Origin: Amphirosellinia nigrospora
Taxonomy: Eukaryota; Ascomycota; Sordariomycetes; Xylariales; Xylariaceae
Length of the DNA: 64,000 nucleotides
Direction: 5' to 3'
Assembly (NCBI GenBank): GCA_004123355.1
Contig: SCHM01000001.1
Location: 2,844,001-2,908,000 of the forward strand
Numbering within the stretch: position 1 is the stretch's first letter; every line of letters starts with the position of its first letter. Below, one piece after another: positions 37,908 through 49,965 of the stretch. The translations under genes and the position numbers were made by a program. The notes under the pieces are model-generated. The model ran no database searches, was not told the DNA's origin, and worked only from the letters and a program-made list of their open reading frames with translations.

Positions 37908-39239
37908 ATGGCCACAAAACAGAGCGCCGTTCGCGGCGCCCAAAGTATTGCTCAAACCTCATCCACAAATGCCTCCTGTATCCCAGAAGTGGAAACGCAA
38001 GAAGCCACGCCGTACTCACAGGCTCTTTCTCGTCTAGAGCCGCTGCAGCCCATCCTCGCGGGCCTCGCGCATCGCAACCACAACCAGCACCGCCGCGCCG
38101 CATGGTGGCGTCACTTCGGCATGTTGCGCCGGAACTGCGCGAAGCTCGTGGAGAGCCTGGTCGTTGCTATCGCTGCTGCTCGCAAGACTGCTGCTCGAGC
38201 TGCCAAGGCCGCCAAGGCGAAGAGCAAGAAGCGCAGGCGTGAGGAGCTGGCATCTGGCGGACCCGTAACTGGGGTGGATGGGAATGATGCTTTGGGAGTT
38301 CAAGGGGACGAGCCAGAAGCAGAAGTTGTTGCTGGTCACGCTGCCTGGCTATACGATGTCCTGGCTCCGAAATGTTATTTGTGAGCCGACTGCATCTCCT
38401 TTTCGCACATTTTGATCATGGCCCTCACTCGCATCACCTTCTACGTACCCAAATAGCGAGCCGTTCATTCATTTTTATTGCATCTGTGCTTGTATTCCTA
38501 CATTTCCCTCCGCTTTTAGTTTATTAACGGCTATCGTATGCACGCTTTTCACGCATCGCTAACATCTTCTCTTTAAAGATCCTTCTCCCAGCTCACAGCA
38601 GACAACCAATTCGCGCCGCTCGGCGTCGTACTTTTAGGGATTCTAGCCCAGGTCAAGGCAGCGTGTGATTGTGTGGCACCTAGGCCTGCTGAAACTTCAC
38701 TATCGTCGCCATCCGCACAGGACACTCCAGCAGCAGCCCAAGGCAAACTCTCGGCCATTGGAAACTTAGCAGTAATTCTCGAAGGCGAGGGCGCCGCGGC
38801 AGTACCAGCCTCAGAGCCTAGGCTGACAACGAGCGAAGGGCCAAGAGAGAAGCAAAAAAGTCGAAGTAAAGTTAATGGAGAGGGTGAAGGCAAAACTATA
38901 TCCCGCGAGGACGTAGAGCGCGCAGCTGAACAACATAAGAAGGGACACGAGACGGGGATAGCGAAGGCAAAAAGAGACGTCCAGTCTACTCCGATTTCTG
39001 ATCAGGCAAAAGCCAGTACCCCCATCAAAGAGACAGTCCCGATAACATCCAGCAAAAGACAAGTGCTCTCTGGACAAGCTGAAGGAGACGAAGGTGCCCG
39101 ACCAACTAAGAAGATGAAGGTTGCAACGGTAGCCAAAGAAAATGGCATAGGTGGAAGCAACGAGAACGTTAAGAACAAGAAAAAGAAGAAAGCAAAGAAG
39201 GGCAACGAGTTCGACGATCTATTCAAAGGCCTTTTTTAA
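37908..39239 (+). CDS. RMP1: RNase MRP protein subunit Rmp1
   Basis: Nucleolar protein specific to RNase MRP, which processes pre-rRNA. The RMP1 domain is visible at residues 40-95: LEPLQPILAGLAHRNHNQHR, RAAWWRHFGMLRRNC, and later WLYDVLAPKCYL and FSQLTADNQFAPLGVVLLGI. Two exons, 37908-38380 and 38579-39239, separated by a 198-nt intron, give 377 residues with no frame break. The second half is a low-complexity basic/acidic tail with Lys-rich nuclear localisation stretches (NKKKKKAKKGNEFDDLFKGL at the very end), a usual ending for fungal Rmp1. Longer than yeast Rmp1 because of this tail, but normal for Pezizomycotina. Confidence 0.85.
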
Positions 39240-40750
39240 AAGGTTGTTAACATTAGACTAGTCGCTGCCCTCGAAAATAACCTCTGAGGACTTCTGAACT
39301 TTTGATTCAGCGGATTTTCCTGACGTTCACGCTAGGCGCGTTAGCTTTTGTGGTTCCTAGCATTGTATGGCATTGCGATCCGGCCAGTCCGTAGTGTCCA
39401 CTGTTACTATTTCTATTCGTATGCCTGCCTAACCACCACATCTAAGTGCTCAACGTCCTTATTTATCGTAATCATTATGCCAACCACGGGCGCGTCGTCA
39501 TCTTGGAGGGCATTAGCGAGGAACGGTCTAGCCATACCACATTCATCGTGAGGTGTTGAAAGGCAGCGATCGAAACGGTGATGATGGTATTCGGCAATTG
39601 ACATGTTTCTATGCTAACGAATCATGCTTCGGAAGCCATGTATAACGATAACAACTTAGGCTCATTGCTCGGCGTTCAAGCCAAGGTGGTCGTCGAAGGC
39701 GCTCCAGCTGAGAGGCTATATAATCCTACTTATCACTGTTAGCAAAACTCATGCTCACTACGCGTTCGTCGTTCACTGTCGATCTTGTAGGAAATTAACA
39801 TCTCGTGCCCTCTATTAGATGAAACCACCTTGGGTCAAGTTATAGCTTTCAAGACTGAGGAATCCCACTATCTTGGGTGTGTAGTGATACTAACTCACCT
39901 CCAATTTCTCCCAGTTTCTCTTTGGATAAGCTAGGTAAGCGGTTCTGGAGCTCCTAGAAGGAAAAGATTTGACTGTTAACTAATTGAACTATAAAGAGTT
40001 AAGAAAAAGAAGGAATAAAGCAACGAAAGTTCGTAAGATAATTAAGAATCTTTTATATATTCGAAAGTTGACATATGATTACACTAGTACAAGTACCTAA
40101 GTGCCTTCCCCACTTACTTACCCGTAAGGTTCATATTCATTGGAAACGACCGATTTTCAATAAAGGCATAAGTAAAAAACATATTGTTTATTCTTACCTG
40201 GATGCCTATTTAGTGATGGTTTTGCTTCTTCCCAATTGCGAGGATGGCTTCCTCTAGGTATGCTATATAGGTCGGTAACGCAGCAGACCAATCGATAAGC
40301 CCCCTCCACTTCTACAGCAGCTCCCCCAACCCTACAGCTTTAGTTACCCACCTTCCCCTTCAACTTCCAACAGACTTGCTACCTACCGACATTCGAACAC
40401 CCAGCTATCCCTAAAATACCCCAAATTCTTCAGCAACTGAGGCCGCGACTACGAAGAGCGGATCAACAGACGACTGCTTGCCACCAATTATCAGCAAAGC
40501 AAGAAATCTGTTAAGTCGAGCCCGTGCTATCGCATTCGGAGCAGTATCGCACCCCACTCATCCGATATCCTAGAGTGCGACTTGCTGCATTTAATACTCG
40601 ACTTATAAGCGACCAACACGGCTTGTCTTAGCAATCAATTAAGCGAAAGAGGCGAGCGGGAGGGCTCAATGGAAGCAAAGCGACCGTAAGAGGGTTCCAG
40701 GGATAGCGCCACATCATCAAACAACTTAAGCCAGCAACACCCACACCAAG
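39240..40750. other. Intergenic region, no gene seen
   Basis: About 1.5 kb between RMP1 and TRS33, both plus strand. AT-rich around 39960-40080. CT-rich stretch at 40290-40400. No protein-like open frame. Confidence 0.55.
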
Positions 40751-41631
40751 ATGTCGTCCTTCGACCAACCATCGCCGCCATACAATGCGTCCGATCCCAC
40801 GGCGACCTTTATGGGGACCTCATGTCTCGACTTCCTACTTATCGAGCTCGTGCCCATGGCATACCGGATCACCAACGAGCTAGAGGAGGCGAACGACGGC
40901 GACGGCAGCAAGAACACCGAGGAGACGGGGTCCGTGAGCACAGCGGCCGGCACGATAAGTACAGCGCCCGGGGCGTCATCCGCGGCGGGGAGGAAAAGCA
41001 AACTAGACGAGGACGAGGAGAGGGAAGCCGTGTTCTTCCGCCTCGAGGGGCTGGGGTACCGTGTTGGGTTAGGACTTGTTGAACGGTATATGACTTTCTC
41101 ATCCTCTTCCTCCCTCCCGATCTATTTCCAAACGCAATATGCGTCCCTCTCTCTCTGTACTCCTACCATGCTGACCCCGAGTCCCCCGCCCACAGCTTCT
41201 CCCGCGATCGCCCGCGCTTCACCGACACATTAGACGCCATCAAGTTCATATGCAAGGACCTCTGGATGCTCGTCTTCAAAAAGCAAGTCGACAACCTCAA
41301 GACGAACCACGCGGCGTGTACGTACTAACGGACCACGCCTTCCGGCCGCTGTCGCGCATGAGTACCGATGCCGGGGACAAGCCGTTGCGCAGGCGCAGCC
41401 GGTACGTAGCCTCCCTCTCGTCCCCATCCCTAACTGCCTCTAAAGCTTGTGCCAACATCGCTGTTATGGGATCCAAATGACTGACGCCATGTATAGTTCC
41501 TCTGGTTTCCCTGCGGGATCCTCCGCGGCGCCCTAGCAGCCATGGGCATCAGCGCCACGGTGCAAGCCGAGACAAGCGAGTTGCCGAGCGCCGTGTTCCA
41601 GATCAAGACCACGCCCGCAGCTCCCAAGTAA
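40751..41631 (+). CDS. TRS33: TRAPP complex subunit Trs33 (TRAPPC6 type)
   Basis: Subunit of the TRAPP guanine-nucleotide exchange complex that activates Ypt1/Rab1 and tethers ER-to-Golgi vesicles. The Bet3-like fold is clear: SCLDFLLIELVPMAYRIT, FFRLEGLGYRVGLGLVERFS, RDRPRFTDTLDAIKFICKDL, WMLVFKKQVDNLKTNH, GVYVLTDHAFRPLSRMS and FLWFPCGILRGALAAMGI then ATVQAETSELPSAVFQIKT. Exons 40751-41085, 41196-41401 and 41497-41631. Single-base losses at about 41310 (NH/RGVY) and 41381 (DK/AVAQAQP) break the frame; restored, the protein has 225 residues. A Ser/Thr/Glu-rich insert (residues 40-80) separates the first two helices, as in other filamentous fungi. Confidence 0.9.
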
Positions 41632-42870
41632 ATTTCTCGCTACGGCAGCGAAAAATAATGAAGAGGAAAGAAGAACAACGATTGGCTCTACCCTTGATAG
41701 TGACCCTTTCAACTTCAATGAGAAGACAATCTTCAGGCAAGCCGGCATAGTTGGGGTCGAAGTATAGACAAGATCCTCCATCCTCAGCTCCCGCGGTCTC
41801 AAGAGAGCGCATATCAACGCCGAGTGAATCCATGCCCCTGAAGAGAAGGCGCAGACTATGATCTCCCAACATATAGAGGAAATCTGGAGATATACATCTC
41901 CCAAGACCCAAGCCAACCAACCGACGTGGTCTGAAAAATTCACTTATGACCATCCACCCAACGGGATATGGTGATGGCAGGCATAGAACGAAAGATAGAG
42001 GACAAGCGGGGACCTACAAGCTACGGACAGACCACGCAAAATAGCATCATTCGTCCACTCATGTATATAGGACGAAAAGCGTTGAGGGAGTAGCTTCACA
42101 TAAACACGATAACGACGAACCGAATCAATCGAGATGACTAATTCAAGATATATAATGTTTTTCCTTCATTTCCGTCTCACATATACACATCCATTCTAGA
42201 GGTATTTACAATACGGTCGATAGTGACAGAGACATCTATCCATCCTCAATATACATATATATGCCTTTGGGCGTTTCATCCCGTTATCGTGCGTGTTTAG
42301 CCTCTCCTTTTCTTGCCTCGTTACCATCTTCCCATCATACCACCTAGCCTAACCAAAGAGATTAAGAGTATCAAAGTCGTAGCGAAAAAGGCGTAATCTC
42401 ATTTCGGAAGTCGGAAAGCGGGTGACGACGGGGTAGCTTATAAGAGAAATAGAAGGAATCGTCCGAGTACTCGACGATATAGGAGGGAAGCGCAGCGATC
42501 ACTTGGAGGGTCGGGGTAGTTTAACTCTTCACAACCTATATGTGGAAACAAAACAAACAGTCAGTCAAAACGTAATCTCTTAATCGTGTGTTGTAATCTA
42601 CAATCGCGCGATCGTATTGTTTCTTTGTCTTGATCTTACGCCTCTATTTGAGTCCTTTTTTCTTTCTCTCTCCGAACCACTCCAAAAGGAAATCATGGCC
42701 GAAACTGCACAGAACTTGCAGCGTGAGGAGATCAGACGCAGTACCCCCATCGAAATATGTGCAAAGAGAAGAGACGTAACACATGCGCATTTACATGAAG
42801 TTTGTATCATACGCCGCGCAACAGCGCGATCAATCCGATTCATATCTCATAGCATCAGGGGAGGGAAGAT
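41632..42870. other. Intergenic region between convergent genes
   Basis: About 1.2 kb between TRS33 (+) and MDH (-), so two 3' ends meet here. Minus-strand open frames at 41603-41953 are long for chance but show no motif and overlap the TRS33 end. Confidence 0.5.
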
Positions 42871-44245
42871 TTACTTCTGAGGAGGGTTGTGGGCAAAGGT
42901 GATGCCCTTCTCGATATTGTCCTTCAGCCCCTTGACGCAGGCATCCACCAGGGTCTTTTCCTTCTCGGTGATACCAGAGAGAGGGTTGGTGACCTTCTCA
43001 ACACCATTGGGCTAGAGATGGTTATGTCAGTTACAAACTATATCTATGTTACGGACCGGGGACACGAGATAAAGGTCAATATCTTACACCAAGCTCAACT
43101 GGTACAGAGAAGAAATCCAGGCCGGTGGCCTTCTTGACTTCCTCACCTCCGGGAACACCCGGTAGGTAGACGAAGCTGGGCTCTACTAAGCCCTTCTCGC
43201 CCTTGGCGGCCTTCAGGACCTTCTCGGCGAAGCTACATGAAATTAGCTACTAAGAAGCTCTGGATAAAATCGAGGATCTTACCGGAAACCGGCGAAAGCC
43301 ATGGACAGAGTAGCAGAACCGGCACCGTCCTTAGCCTTGACGACCTCATCACCACCAAACTGAACGCGGTGGACGAGAGCGTCATATTTGTCGTCTGGAA
43401 TGGTGACGCTGGGGCTGGCCTTGCTGAAGATAGGGACAATAGTCTCTCCAGAGTGACCGCCGATAACCGGGATGGTCAGCTCTGAGCCGGTCTTCTTGCC
43501 CGCGATCTCGGCGACGAAGGTCTCAGCTCGGACGATGTCAAGGGTGGTGACACCGAAGAGTCTCTGGGGGTTGAAGACGCCCTTGGCCTTGAGAACCTCG
43601 GCAGCGATAGGGACGGTAGAGTTGACAGGGTTCGAGATGACGAGAATGAAGGCCTTAGGGCGACCTCGGCGGCAATCTCAATCAATCCCTTGACGATGCC
43701 GGCGTTGATGTTGAACAGATCATCACGGGTCATGCCGGGCTTGCCTAGGAATGTGTGAGCAATCTTACGGGCCGTAGGCATTGACAATCGGACATACGGG
43801 GAATGCCAGCAGGGATGACAATAATGTCGGCATCTTTCATAGCGGCCTTTCCGCCATCGTCCTTGGGCAGGTAGCCAGTGACTTTCTGTGGAGTGGTTTA
43901 GCAATTTCATGCTGCTAACAGCCAATTGACCAGCGATGGTGTGCTTACAGCAGTTGATGAAATATGAGATAGATCGGTAGCAACGCCTGGAGTATTGACG
44001 ACATCGTAAAGAGAGAGCTCGTCAACGTATGGGCTCAGCTTGAGAAGGAGGGATAGCGGCTAATCATCCGAGATGTCAGCTCTCTCACGTCTCGGTAAAA
44101 TTATCGGTGCAATTAGGCAGCTCCACGACGGGCTACGAACCTGGCCAATACCGCCAGAGGCGCCGGCAACAACTATTTGACGATCGTATTAGCATTAGGC
44201 CAAGCGAAGGGCCGATTTTGGAAGGTTCTTACCAGCTTTAACCAT
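42871..44245 (-). CDS. NAD-dependent malate dehydrogenase, cytosolic type
   Basis: Interconverts malate and oxaloacetate with NAD(H). Start ATG 44245 (MVKA) splices to [11 protein letters not shown], the NAD-binding glycine loop, with no mitochondrial presequence; fungal proteins starting [20 protein letters not shown] are the cytosolic form. The substrate loop is [20 protein letters not shown] (Arg residues for dicarboxylate binding), [17 protein letters not shown] follows and the catalytic His lies in [15 protein letters not shown]. About seven introns; one splits the codons between IP and RKPG (donor near 43801). A C is missing at the GGG 43658-43660 (plus strand), shifting the frame at EVAPKAFILV. 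About 330 residues. Ends FAHNPPQK at 42871. Confidence 0.92.
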
Positions 44246-45631
44246 CTTGACTATTTTGTTGAGGTGGGTAATAGAGCTTGAGAAGACTATGGCGGGTTAA
44301 CAGTCAGTTGGGCAGGTAGCCGACTAGCTTGCTTGCTTGGTGATTGTGGAAGGGTGGAGGTGTGTGTTGTTTGATTCAAGAACTCGATTAGGACGAAAGA
44401 ATGAAAGCTAAGGAGGAGTCACGAACCTTTCTTGAGTTTATACTCTGGACGGATCAAAGGAAAACTAGGTAGATGGAAAGGGTGGATGGGAAAGCGAGAC
44501 TAAGTGATGCGCGAAATATTGCGGGGTTATTAAATTGTCGCTCTCACCCCGCCACGGCCAGGTCAGGTCAGGTCAGCAAGGGCCGCTACGATTAGGTACC
44601 TACCTACCATGGAAGCTTCCAAGTTGAGGCACATACGATACCCACCTACATATACCTCGTAATTACTGCCTACCTCTTATCTGTTCTAAGTACCTCTCTC
44701 TCTACATACCAAGGTCGTGCAACAACCTGGTCCTGGCAAAGTTTCGCAATGTTCGAGGTGGGGGATGGCCACCCGGGTCGCGGGGTAGGTATACCTACAT
44801 GTATCTACTGCAAGTAAGTGGGCTATTTTGTTTCCAGATTGCATCAGAAGCCACATCATATGTACCTAGACGCGGTACTTGTCTGGCCCTAGTTCAGTGT
44901 TCAGGTATGCCTAAGGCAGGCATGGAGCTTGGAAGCATGGAGGCGCACGCGTGTGATGGGGTTGTGGAGCCATTCAAACGCACCCGATTACCAGCCATTG
45001 CCGTGGCGGCAGTTAGGCCATGAGGTCGTCTCCATTAGGTACTAACCTAGACGATATTATTCAGGGGAGCGTTTCGGCAACCAGCCGAGCATATGTCAAA
45101 AGGTTTAGCCAATTCCGAGCGCCACCGACTTCACTCCCCGTTTAGTCTTCTTATTATTCCGAGGCTGGCCTACAACATCGGGCCGGCTCGGAGTACTCGA
45201 GCCTATTTGTGCCGTCAAACAATCCGACTCTCCAACAAGCTTGTGATCGTGAATGGTGGTGGCCGGCAAGTAAACATGTGCCATTAGGCTCTAAAACCGC
45301 TCATCCCGTCGAGCCGCGGTGGCCTTACCCACATTAGCGTCATCACTATCACTATTGGACCAGCTCTATTGGTTTCATTTCTTTTCTCAAGTATACGCTT
45401 GTGAAACTGCAACCACAAACACAGCAAGGGAGATGAGAATGGGCCAACGGGCCCGTGGTATGCAGTTTTGGATCTTTTTATGATTTTGACAACCAGTCGA
45501 CACCAAAGCAAATAGATGCCTATCCGCCAGCTGACCTAGCCTAGTTTAGCCTCATAACCCATGCTTTGCCGTACCCTGTACACCGGTGTCCCTTTCTTTT
45601 ATCCCATAATCATCACGCCGACTCGGTTTCT
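44246..45631. other. Intergenic region, no gene seen
   Basis: About 1.4 kb upstream of MDH and downstream of eL28. Rich in GGTACC/TACCTACC motifs (44594-44612, 44640-44660, 44785-44805) and a CAGGTCAGGTCAGGTCAG repeat near 44560. Confidence 0.55.
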
Positions 45632-46379
45632 TTACTCGGCGGCCTTCTTGGCCTTGGCGCCACGAGGCTTAGACTCGGGGTAGGCTTGGTCTCCTTGTAG
45701 GAGTGGCGGATGGCAGAGGCACGGGCGACGGCGGCCTGGCGGAGGTCGGCACGGTAGCCGTTCTTGGCAGCCTGGTTGGCAACAGCAACGTAGGTCCTAG
45801 TAGCAAACGTATCAGCATGTCTTGCTGTCCATATATAAAGAACCTCATCCAGCGCGTGGGGGCTGATGATCGGGGAGTACTGACTTCCGTCCGGACTTGC
45901 CGCCGCTGTAGGTCTCGGTGGTGGCCTTGGCGGGTTTTTGAGCAGAGTCGGTCTTCTTGCTCAAAACCTTAACACCGTTCTTCTCGGCGGGGCAACACCA
46001 ATAGCCTGTTCAATTTTCTAGTGTGAGCCTCATCTTTATTCATCGTATCGAGTTATTCGCGGCGGTTGTCATTTTCGCACCTTGTCGTTCACGAAACCAG
46101 CATACTGGTAGTTATTATTAGCCCCTGCCACACTGGAAGACATCCGAGAATGCTCACCTTGCGCGAGTGCTTGTTGGTCAGATTTAGGGGATCGCGGGAG
46201 AACTGAACACCACCTGAGCTCTTGCGCTTGACGAGGAAGGAGTTGTTGCTGCCTGTATAAAAATAAAATCCGTCTGTATTAGTCTTGGCTACCTACAAGT
46301 CGGACCTGCATAGTTGCGCAGCGGGCCGAAACTCACGAACAATCTCCCAGACCAAGTCGGCGGAAACGTTAGAGGCCAT
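45632..46379 (-). CDS. RPL28: 60S ribosomal protein eL28
   Basis: Structural protein of the large cytosolic ribosomal subunit. Start ATG 46379: MASNVSADLVWEIV, then NNSFLVKRKSSGGVQFSRDP, LNLTNKHSRK, YAGFVNDK, AIGVAPAEKNGVKVLSKKTD, SGRKTYVAVANQAAKNGYRA and DLRQAAVARASAIRHSYKET, ending KAKKAAE. Four introns, typical of fungal ribosomal protein genes, one of them after the 14th codon. Bases are missing at the G runs 45989-45992 (VAPAEK) and 45677-45680 (TPESKPRG). About 150 residues. The promoter to its right carries the MITE at 46624. RPL28 here follows the animal/unified name eL28, which budding yeast lacks. Confidence 0.92.
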
Positions 46380-47323
46380 CGTGATGTATGTTGGATTTTG
46401 GGGCTTGCGGAGGTGAAGTCGACAGTATTGGACACTCTGCTTGATGCTGTTGCTTCTGATTTCGAACTTGCACCCAGACCAAAGATGGTGCGGGTATCGC
46501 TTAATTAGCCCGATTTATACTAGTGTGCTCTTTAATTGCAAGAACGTGGACAATGACATATGCGTAAATTGGGTACCTTTGTAGTGATGCTGCGCACGGG
46601 CCACGCATTACGTGTGCTGTATGCAGAGTGGGTACACCAAAACTACACTTTTACCCCCAGCCTCTTAGACTCTATGATTTTGCAGTCGATTCAAACAGAC
46701 AAATAAAATCTTAAAATTAAGGGAAAAAACACAAACTGTTATTTAGGTGTTATATATTATAGAAACATATTTCAATTTATTTCCATTATTGTATTTGACT
46801 GTTTTATTCGACTGCAAAGTAGCAGCATTTAAGAGGGCCGGGGTATGTGTGTGGTGTTTTGGTGTACCCACTCTGCTGTATGGGTGTGAGACATGAGACA
46901 TGATGACAGGGGACTGGGGGCGAGTCTCAGTTGGATACGCTGTCTATCCACTACCTATGCGCACCCTCTGGCTGACGCCAACATCATCCCATTGCCTCGA
47001 GTATCGCTTCTCGGGCTTCACACAAACTCGAGCCGCTCAACACCCTGACGACTCTCACAAATGGCCTAAACATCAACGCGCCTCTCCTTAACGGCTTATT
47101 TCACTTTCTCTACCTTGTTCTTTTTGATACTCTATTTCTGATCCCGTTTCCCTTTTGTCCTCAAATTCCGACCACCCGACAACTCCGTCGCAACGGCTGT
47201 ACGGCTAAAGATCCAATACGCATTCGACGCTTTAACCTCCGTCTCATATCTACGTTTCCCTGCATCTTTCAACAACCGAGCCGCCACCATTTTCCGATAG
47301 AAAGAGAACTTGCGACAGAAGCC
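46380..47323. promoter_or_regulatory. Divergent promoter region of eL28 and DUF2015 gene, interrupted by a MITE
   Basis: About 940 bases between divergent start codons. The inverted-repeat element at 46624-46875 takes up more than a quarter of it, beginning 245 bases upstream of the eL28 start codon. The remaining sequence near the DUF2015 start is CT-rich. Confidence 0.6.
46624..46875. mobile_element. hAT-like MITE, 252 bp, with terminal inverted repeats and target-site duplication
   Basis: Left end CAGAGTGGGTACACCAAAAC and right end GTTTTGGTGTACCCACTCTG are perfect inverted copies of 20 bp. The similarity continues inward imperfectly for about 100 bp (TTTGCAGTCGA...AAACAG on the left matches CTGTTT...TCGACTGCAAA on the right). 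The direct repeat CTGTATG flanks both ends (46617-46623 and 46876-46882). The ends fit the CARNG rule of hAT transposons, and with one asymmetric end base the duplication could be read as the 8 bp typical for hAT. The interior is AT-rich and has no open frame, so it is a non-autonomous element. Confidence 0.88.
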
Positions 47324-47704
47324 ATGTATTATCTCTTCTACGGCCTGACGTTCACGGTCCTCGTGTTCGGCACGATTCTCTACCTGACGCGGAACTCGTG
47401 GCTGCACCTCCTCCCCGACCTCCCGGGTTCCTCGTACCTGTACTCGCGGCTGCCGAACAGCTTCGCCGGCGACATCGAGGCGGGGCTCTCGAGCAGCACA
47501 TTCGACCTCGGCGCCAACGTCGACTCGGGCGACGCCCGCGCCGGCCTCGACGACACCGCCAAGACCGAGATCCTCAAGATCATGAAGAAGCGGCGCCTGC
47601 GCTTCGACGAGGCCCGGCGGGTCTACATGGAGCAGCGCTTCAGCGCCAACGGCATCGGTGCCGACGGCCGGCCTAGAGACCCCAAGTTCGTCAGCTTTTC
47701 GTAG
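47324..47704 (+). CDS. DUF2015/UPF0357 small single-pass membrane protein
   Basis: Small conserved fungal protein of unknown function, 126 residues in one exon. An N-terminal TM helix (MYYLFYGLTFTVLVFGTILYL) is followed by a short linker, SSSTFDLGANVDSGDARAGL and the conserved C-terminal helical block, which begins KTEILKIMKKRRLRFDEARR and continues through VYMEQRFSANGIGADGRPRD to PKFVSFS. This ending is very well conserved across ascomycetes. GC-rich third positions and no frame break support a real gene. Located beside the eL28 gene, divergently transcribed. Confidence 0.85.
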   Translation: MYYLFYGLTFTVLVFGTILYLTRNSWLHLLPDLPGSSYLYSRLPNSFAGDIEAGLSSSTFDLGANVDSGDARAGLDDTAKTEILKIMKKRRLRFDEARRVYMEQRFSANGIGADGRPRDPKFVSFS

Positions 47705-48879
47705 GTGAAACGGCGTGGGACGCGCGGAGGGAGTGCGGCGCAGCGGGATGAACCGAGCGAGTAGTCCAGAAGCGCTACGCACATGAGGAGCTTGACGTAT
47801 CATTCCTGTGCCCGGACTCTAGATAAAGAGTTCCACCAACCACATCTCACTCTCACGCGAGAACAATCGCGACTTTATTTCTTATCTGGCTAAGGCGTTG
47901 GTGGTTATTGTTCGGTTGAAGCGCATTTCCAAGGAGGTTAGAGGGCAACGGTAGTGATATCGAGTGTAATGCTGGGAACTGGAAGGATCTCCCATGATCC
48001 CCTCGCAACATTACGATCACATAGTTAGTGTTATCACACGCGGGAAATCAGGCGTCGGATATGGAGAGGGTTTCCCATACGGACCTAGCCTCGGGAGGCT
48101 GTCGGCTCACAAAATGGCCTACGCGGCACATAATAACCCTTGTCATGGGATGGCACACACATATAACAGACATACTCTGGATTTTCTATTATTGTTCAAA
48201 TAGAGGGATAGTTCTTCGCAATCGAAATGAAACATCTTATTTCTTGATTTACGGGATGATAGCTTCAGAGAAGCTATGCCTTATTTATCTCAGATTTGCC
48301 TATTTAATACAGAGATAATTGAATTAAGCAAGAATATGGATGGTGGAGAGCATGATTCAAGAGGAATTCAAAGGTGAGTCATGAATAAATCTCTTCGTGA
48401 ATTAAAAGAGGGCAGTGAGACTGCTCCATCTAGCACATTTCCCGCCTTCTCTCTAGGCATAATCATTACGGACGAAAAGCCACTTAGTCCTATCTCGACT
48501 GAGCTCTTTGTCCCATTCTCACATCGCGAAGCGAGGTGTTGAAACTTATTAAGTTGAGACCTTTTTTCTTTCGCCTTTTCGGTTTTTTTGCAACTATGTA
48601 CAGTTTCTTCCCCTCCCTCTCTCGGGGGAAATTCATTACTGATGACCGACACTTCTGGTCTCGGTCACTCTATGGTATAATAAAGATTATAATCGTTTCA
48701 AGTCATCCCACCCTGCTCTGCTGGTGGTGGTGACGCATTCGACGCCCCGTTGGAAGGCATGCGTCCAGTGCAGAACGTCTTCCCTCGATAGGGAAATTCC
48801 ATTAACGGGACGCTCTAGAGACCACGTATTGGATCCGAATTGGGTTGGATTGGATTAGATAGGGTCATAGCCAGCTCGT
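47705..48879. other. Intergenic region between convergent genes
   Basis: About 1.2 kb between the DUF2015 gene (+) and ERG3 (-). A GGTGGTGGTG run near 48722. No gene seen. Confidence 0.55.
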
Positions 48880-49965
48880 TTACTTGCTCTTCTTGGATTC
48901 CGTGGCCTCGTACACGCGGTCGTCGACGCCCTCGACTTCCTTGGTCATCTTCTCGACGCCCTTGACCTGCTGCCTCCACTGCGCGTCGCTCATCTTCTTC
49001 TCCTTGTCGAAGAGGTCGGCGTCGGGCTGGCGGTAGGAGCCGCCGAGACGGTCCCAGAGGGTGGTGTACTGGCCGTAGTTGTAGTTGAAGTACAGGTGGT
49101 GCATGGTGTGGCAGGCGGCGCCGTTGATGACGGGGCTATCGGCAACGTACTCGCCGTCGTGGATCATGATGGTCCAGAAGTTGACGAAGACGAAAAGGGC
49201 CACGGACGCGTACTTGTTCAGGGGGAACAGGATCGGGTACAGGTGGTAGGGGAACGACTGCGAGAACCCGTCCACCGGGTGGAAGGCGTGCGAGGCGAAG
49301 GGCGTCGGCATGATCCACTTGTGGTGAGGCTTGTGCAGGTGCTTGTAGACCAACGGGTGATGTAGCCCGCGGTGGATCAGGTAGATCAGGGCATCGGTGA
49401 ATACCAGGAAGCAGGGGAACTGCAGAAACTCGTACCACATGCCAGGGCCTTCTGCGGGCGTATCGTACAGCTTCGTGTGCCCACGAACCTCAAGAAGCCA
49501 GAAGACGGTGGTGAGCACGGCCATGCCGGGGAAAGCCTGGATTGATTGCGCGATCTCCATGGAAATCTGGTTCTTGAGATACTTGGGGTGGGCTTTGTTG
49601 TTCTTGTCGAACACCAACCAGTACGAAAGGGAGGCGAAGATGAAGTATAATAAACAGCCAAATATCCTGAGCGCATGTTAGCGAGAGTGCAGATTTAGGG
49701 TTTCATGCTAAGTAAAGAATACATACACAGTGATGGTCCATAGCGAGATGGCCTGGCGGTAGATGTTGTCTCGGTCCCACGCGCTCATGTACGCGTATTT
49801 GCTCGGCTCGAAGTCAATGTAGGCGGACGCTGGCTTGTATTGCCATGATGAAGTAGTCGTGTTGTGAACATCAAAATAGTTCAACTCGGTCGACCGCGCA
49901 GGGTGAAGGTAGGCGGACGCATAGTCCCCTAGGTAGGTGTCCCAAATCTCGAGAATGACGTCCAT
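48880..49965 (-). CDS. ERG3: C-5 sterol desaturase (Erg3)
   Basis: ER di-iron desaturase that introduces the C5-6 double bond in ergosterol synthesis (episterol to ergosta-trienol). Exons 49965-49727 and 49666-48880 give 341 residues with no frame break. All three histidine boxes are present: HRGLHH, HKPHHKW and [14 protein letters not shown], with a further [16 protein letters not shown]. Three to four TM helices ([65 protein letters not shown]). The C-terminus is lysine-rich, ending ESKKSK, a dilysine-like ER retrieval signal. The start at [16 protein letters not shown] is the usual fungal one. Confidence 0.93.

Noticed and set aside
41603-41953. Minus-strand frame of 116 codons downstream of TRS33
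   Set aside because: Overlaps the TRS33 end antisense and shows no motif.
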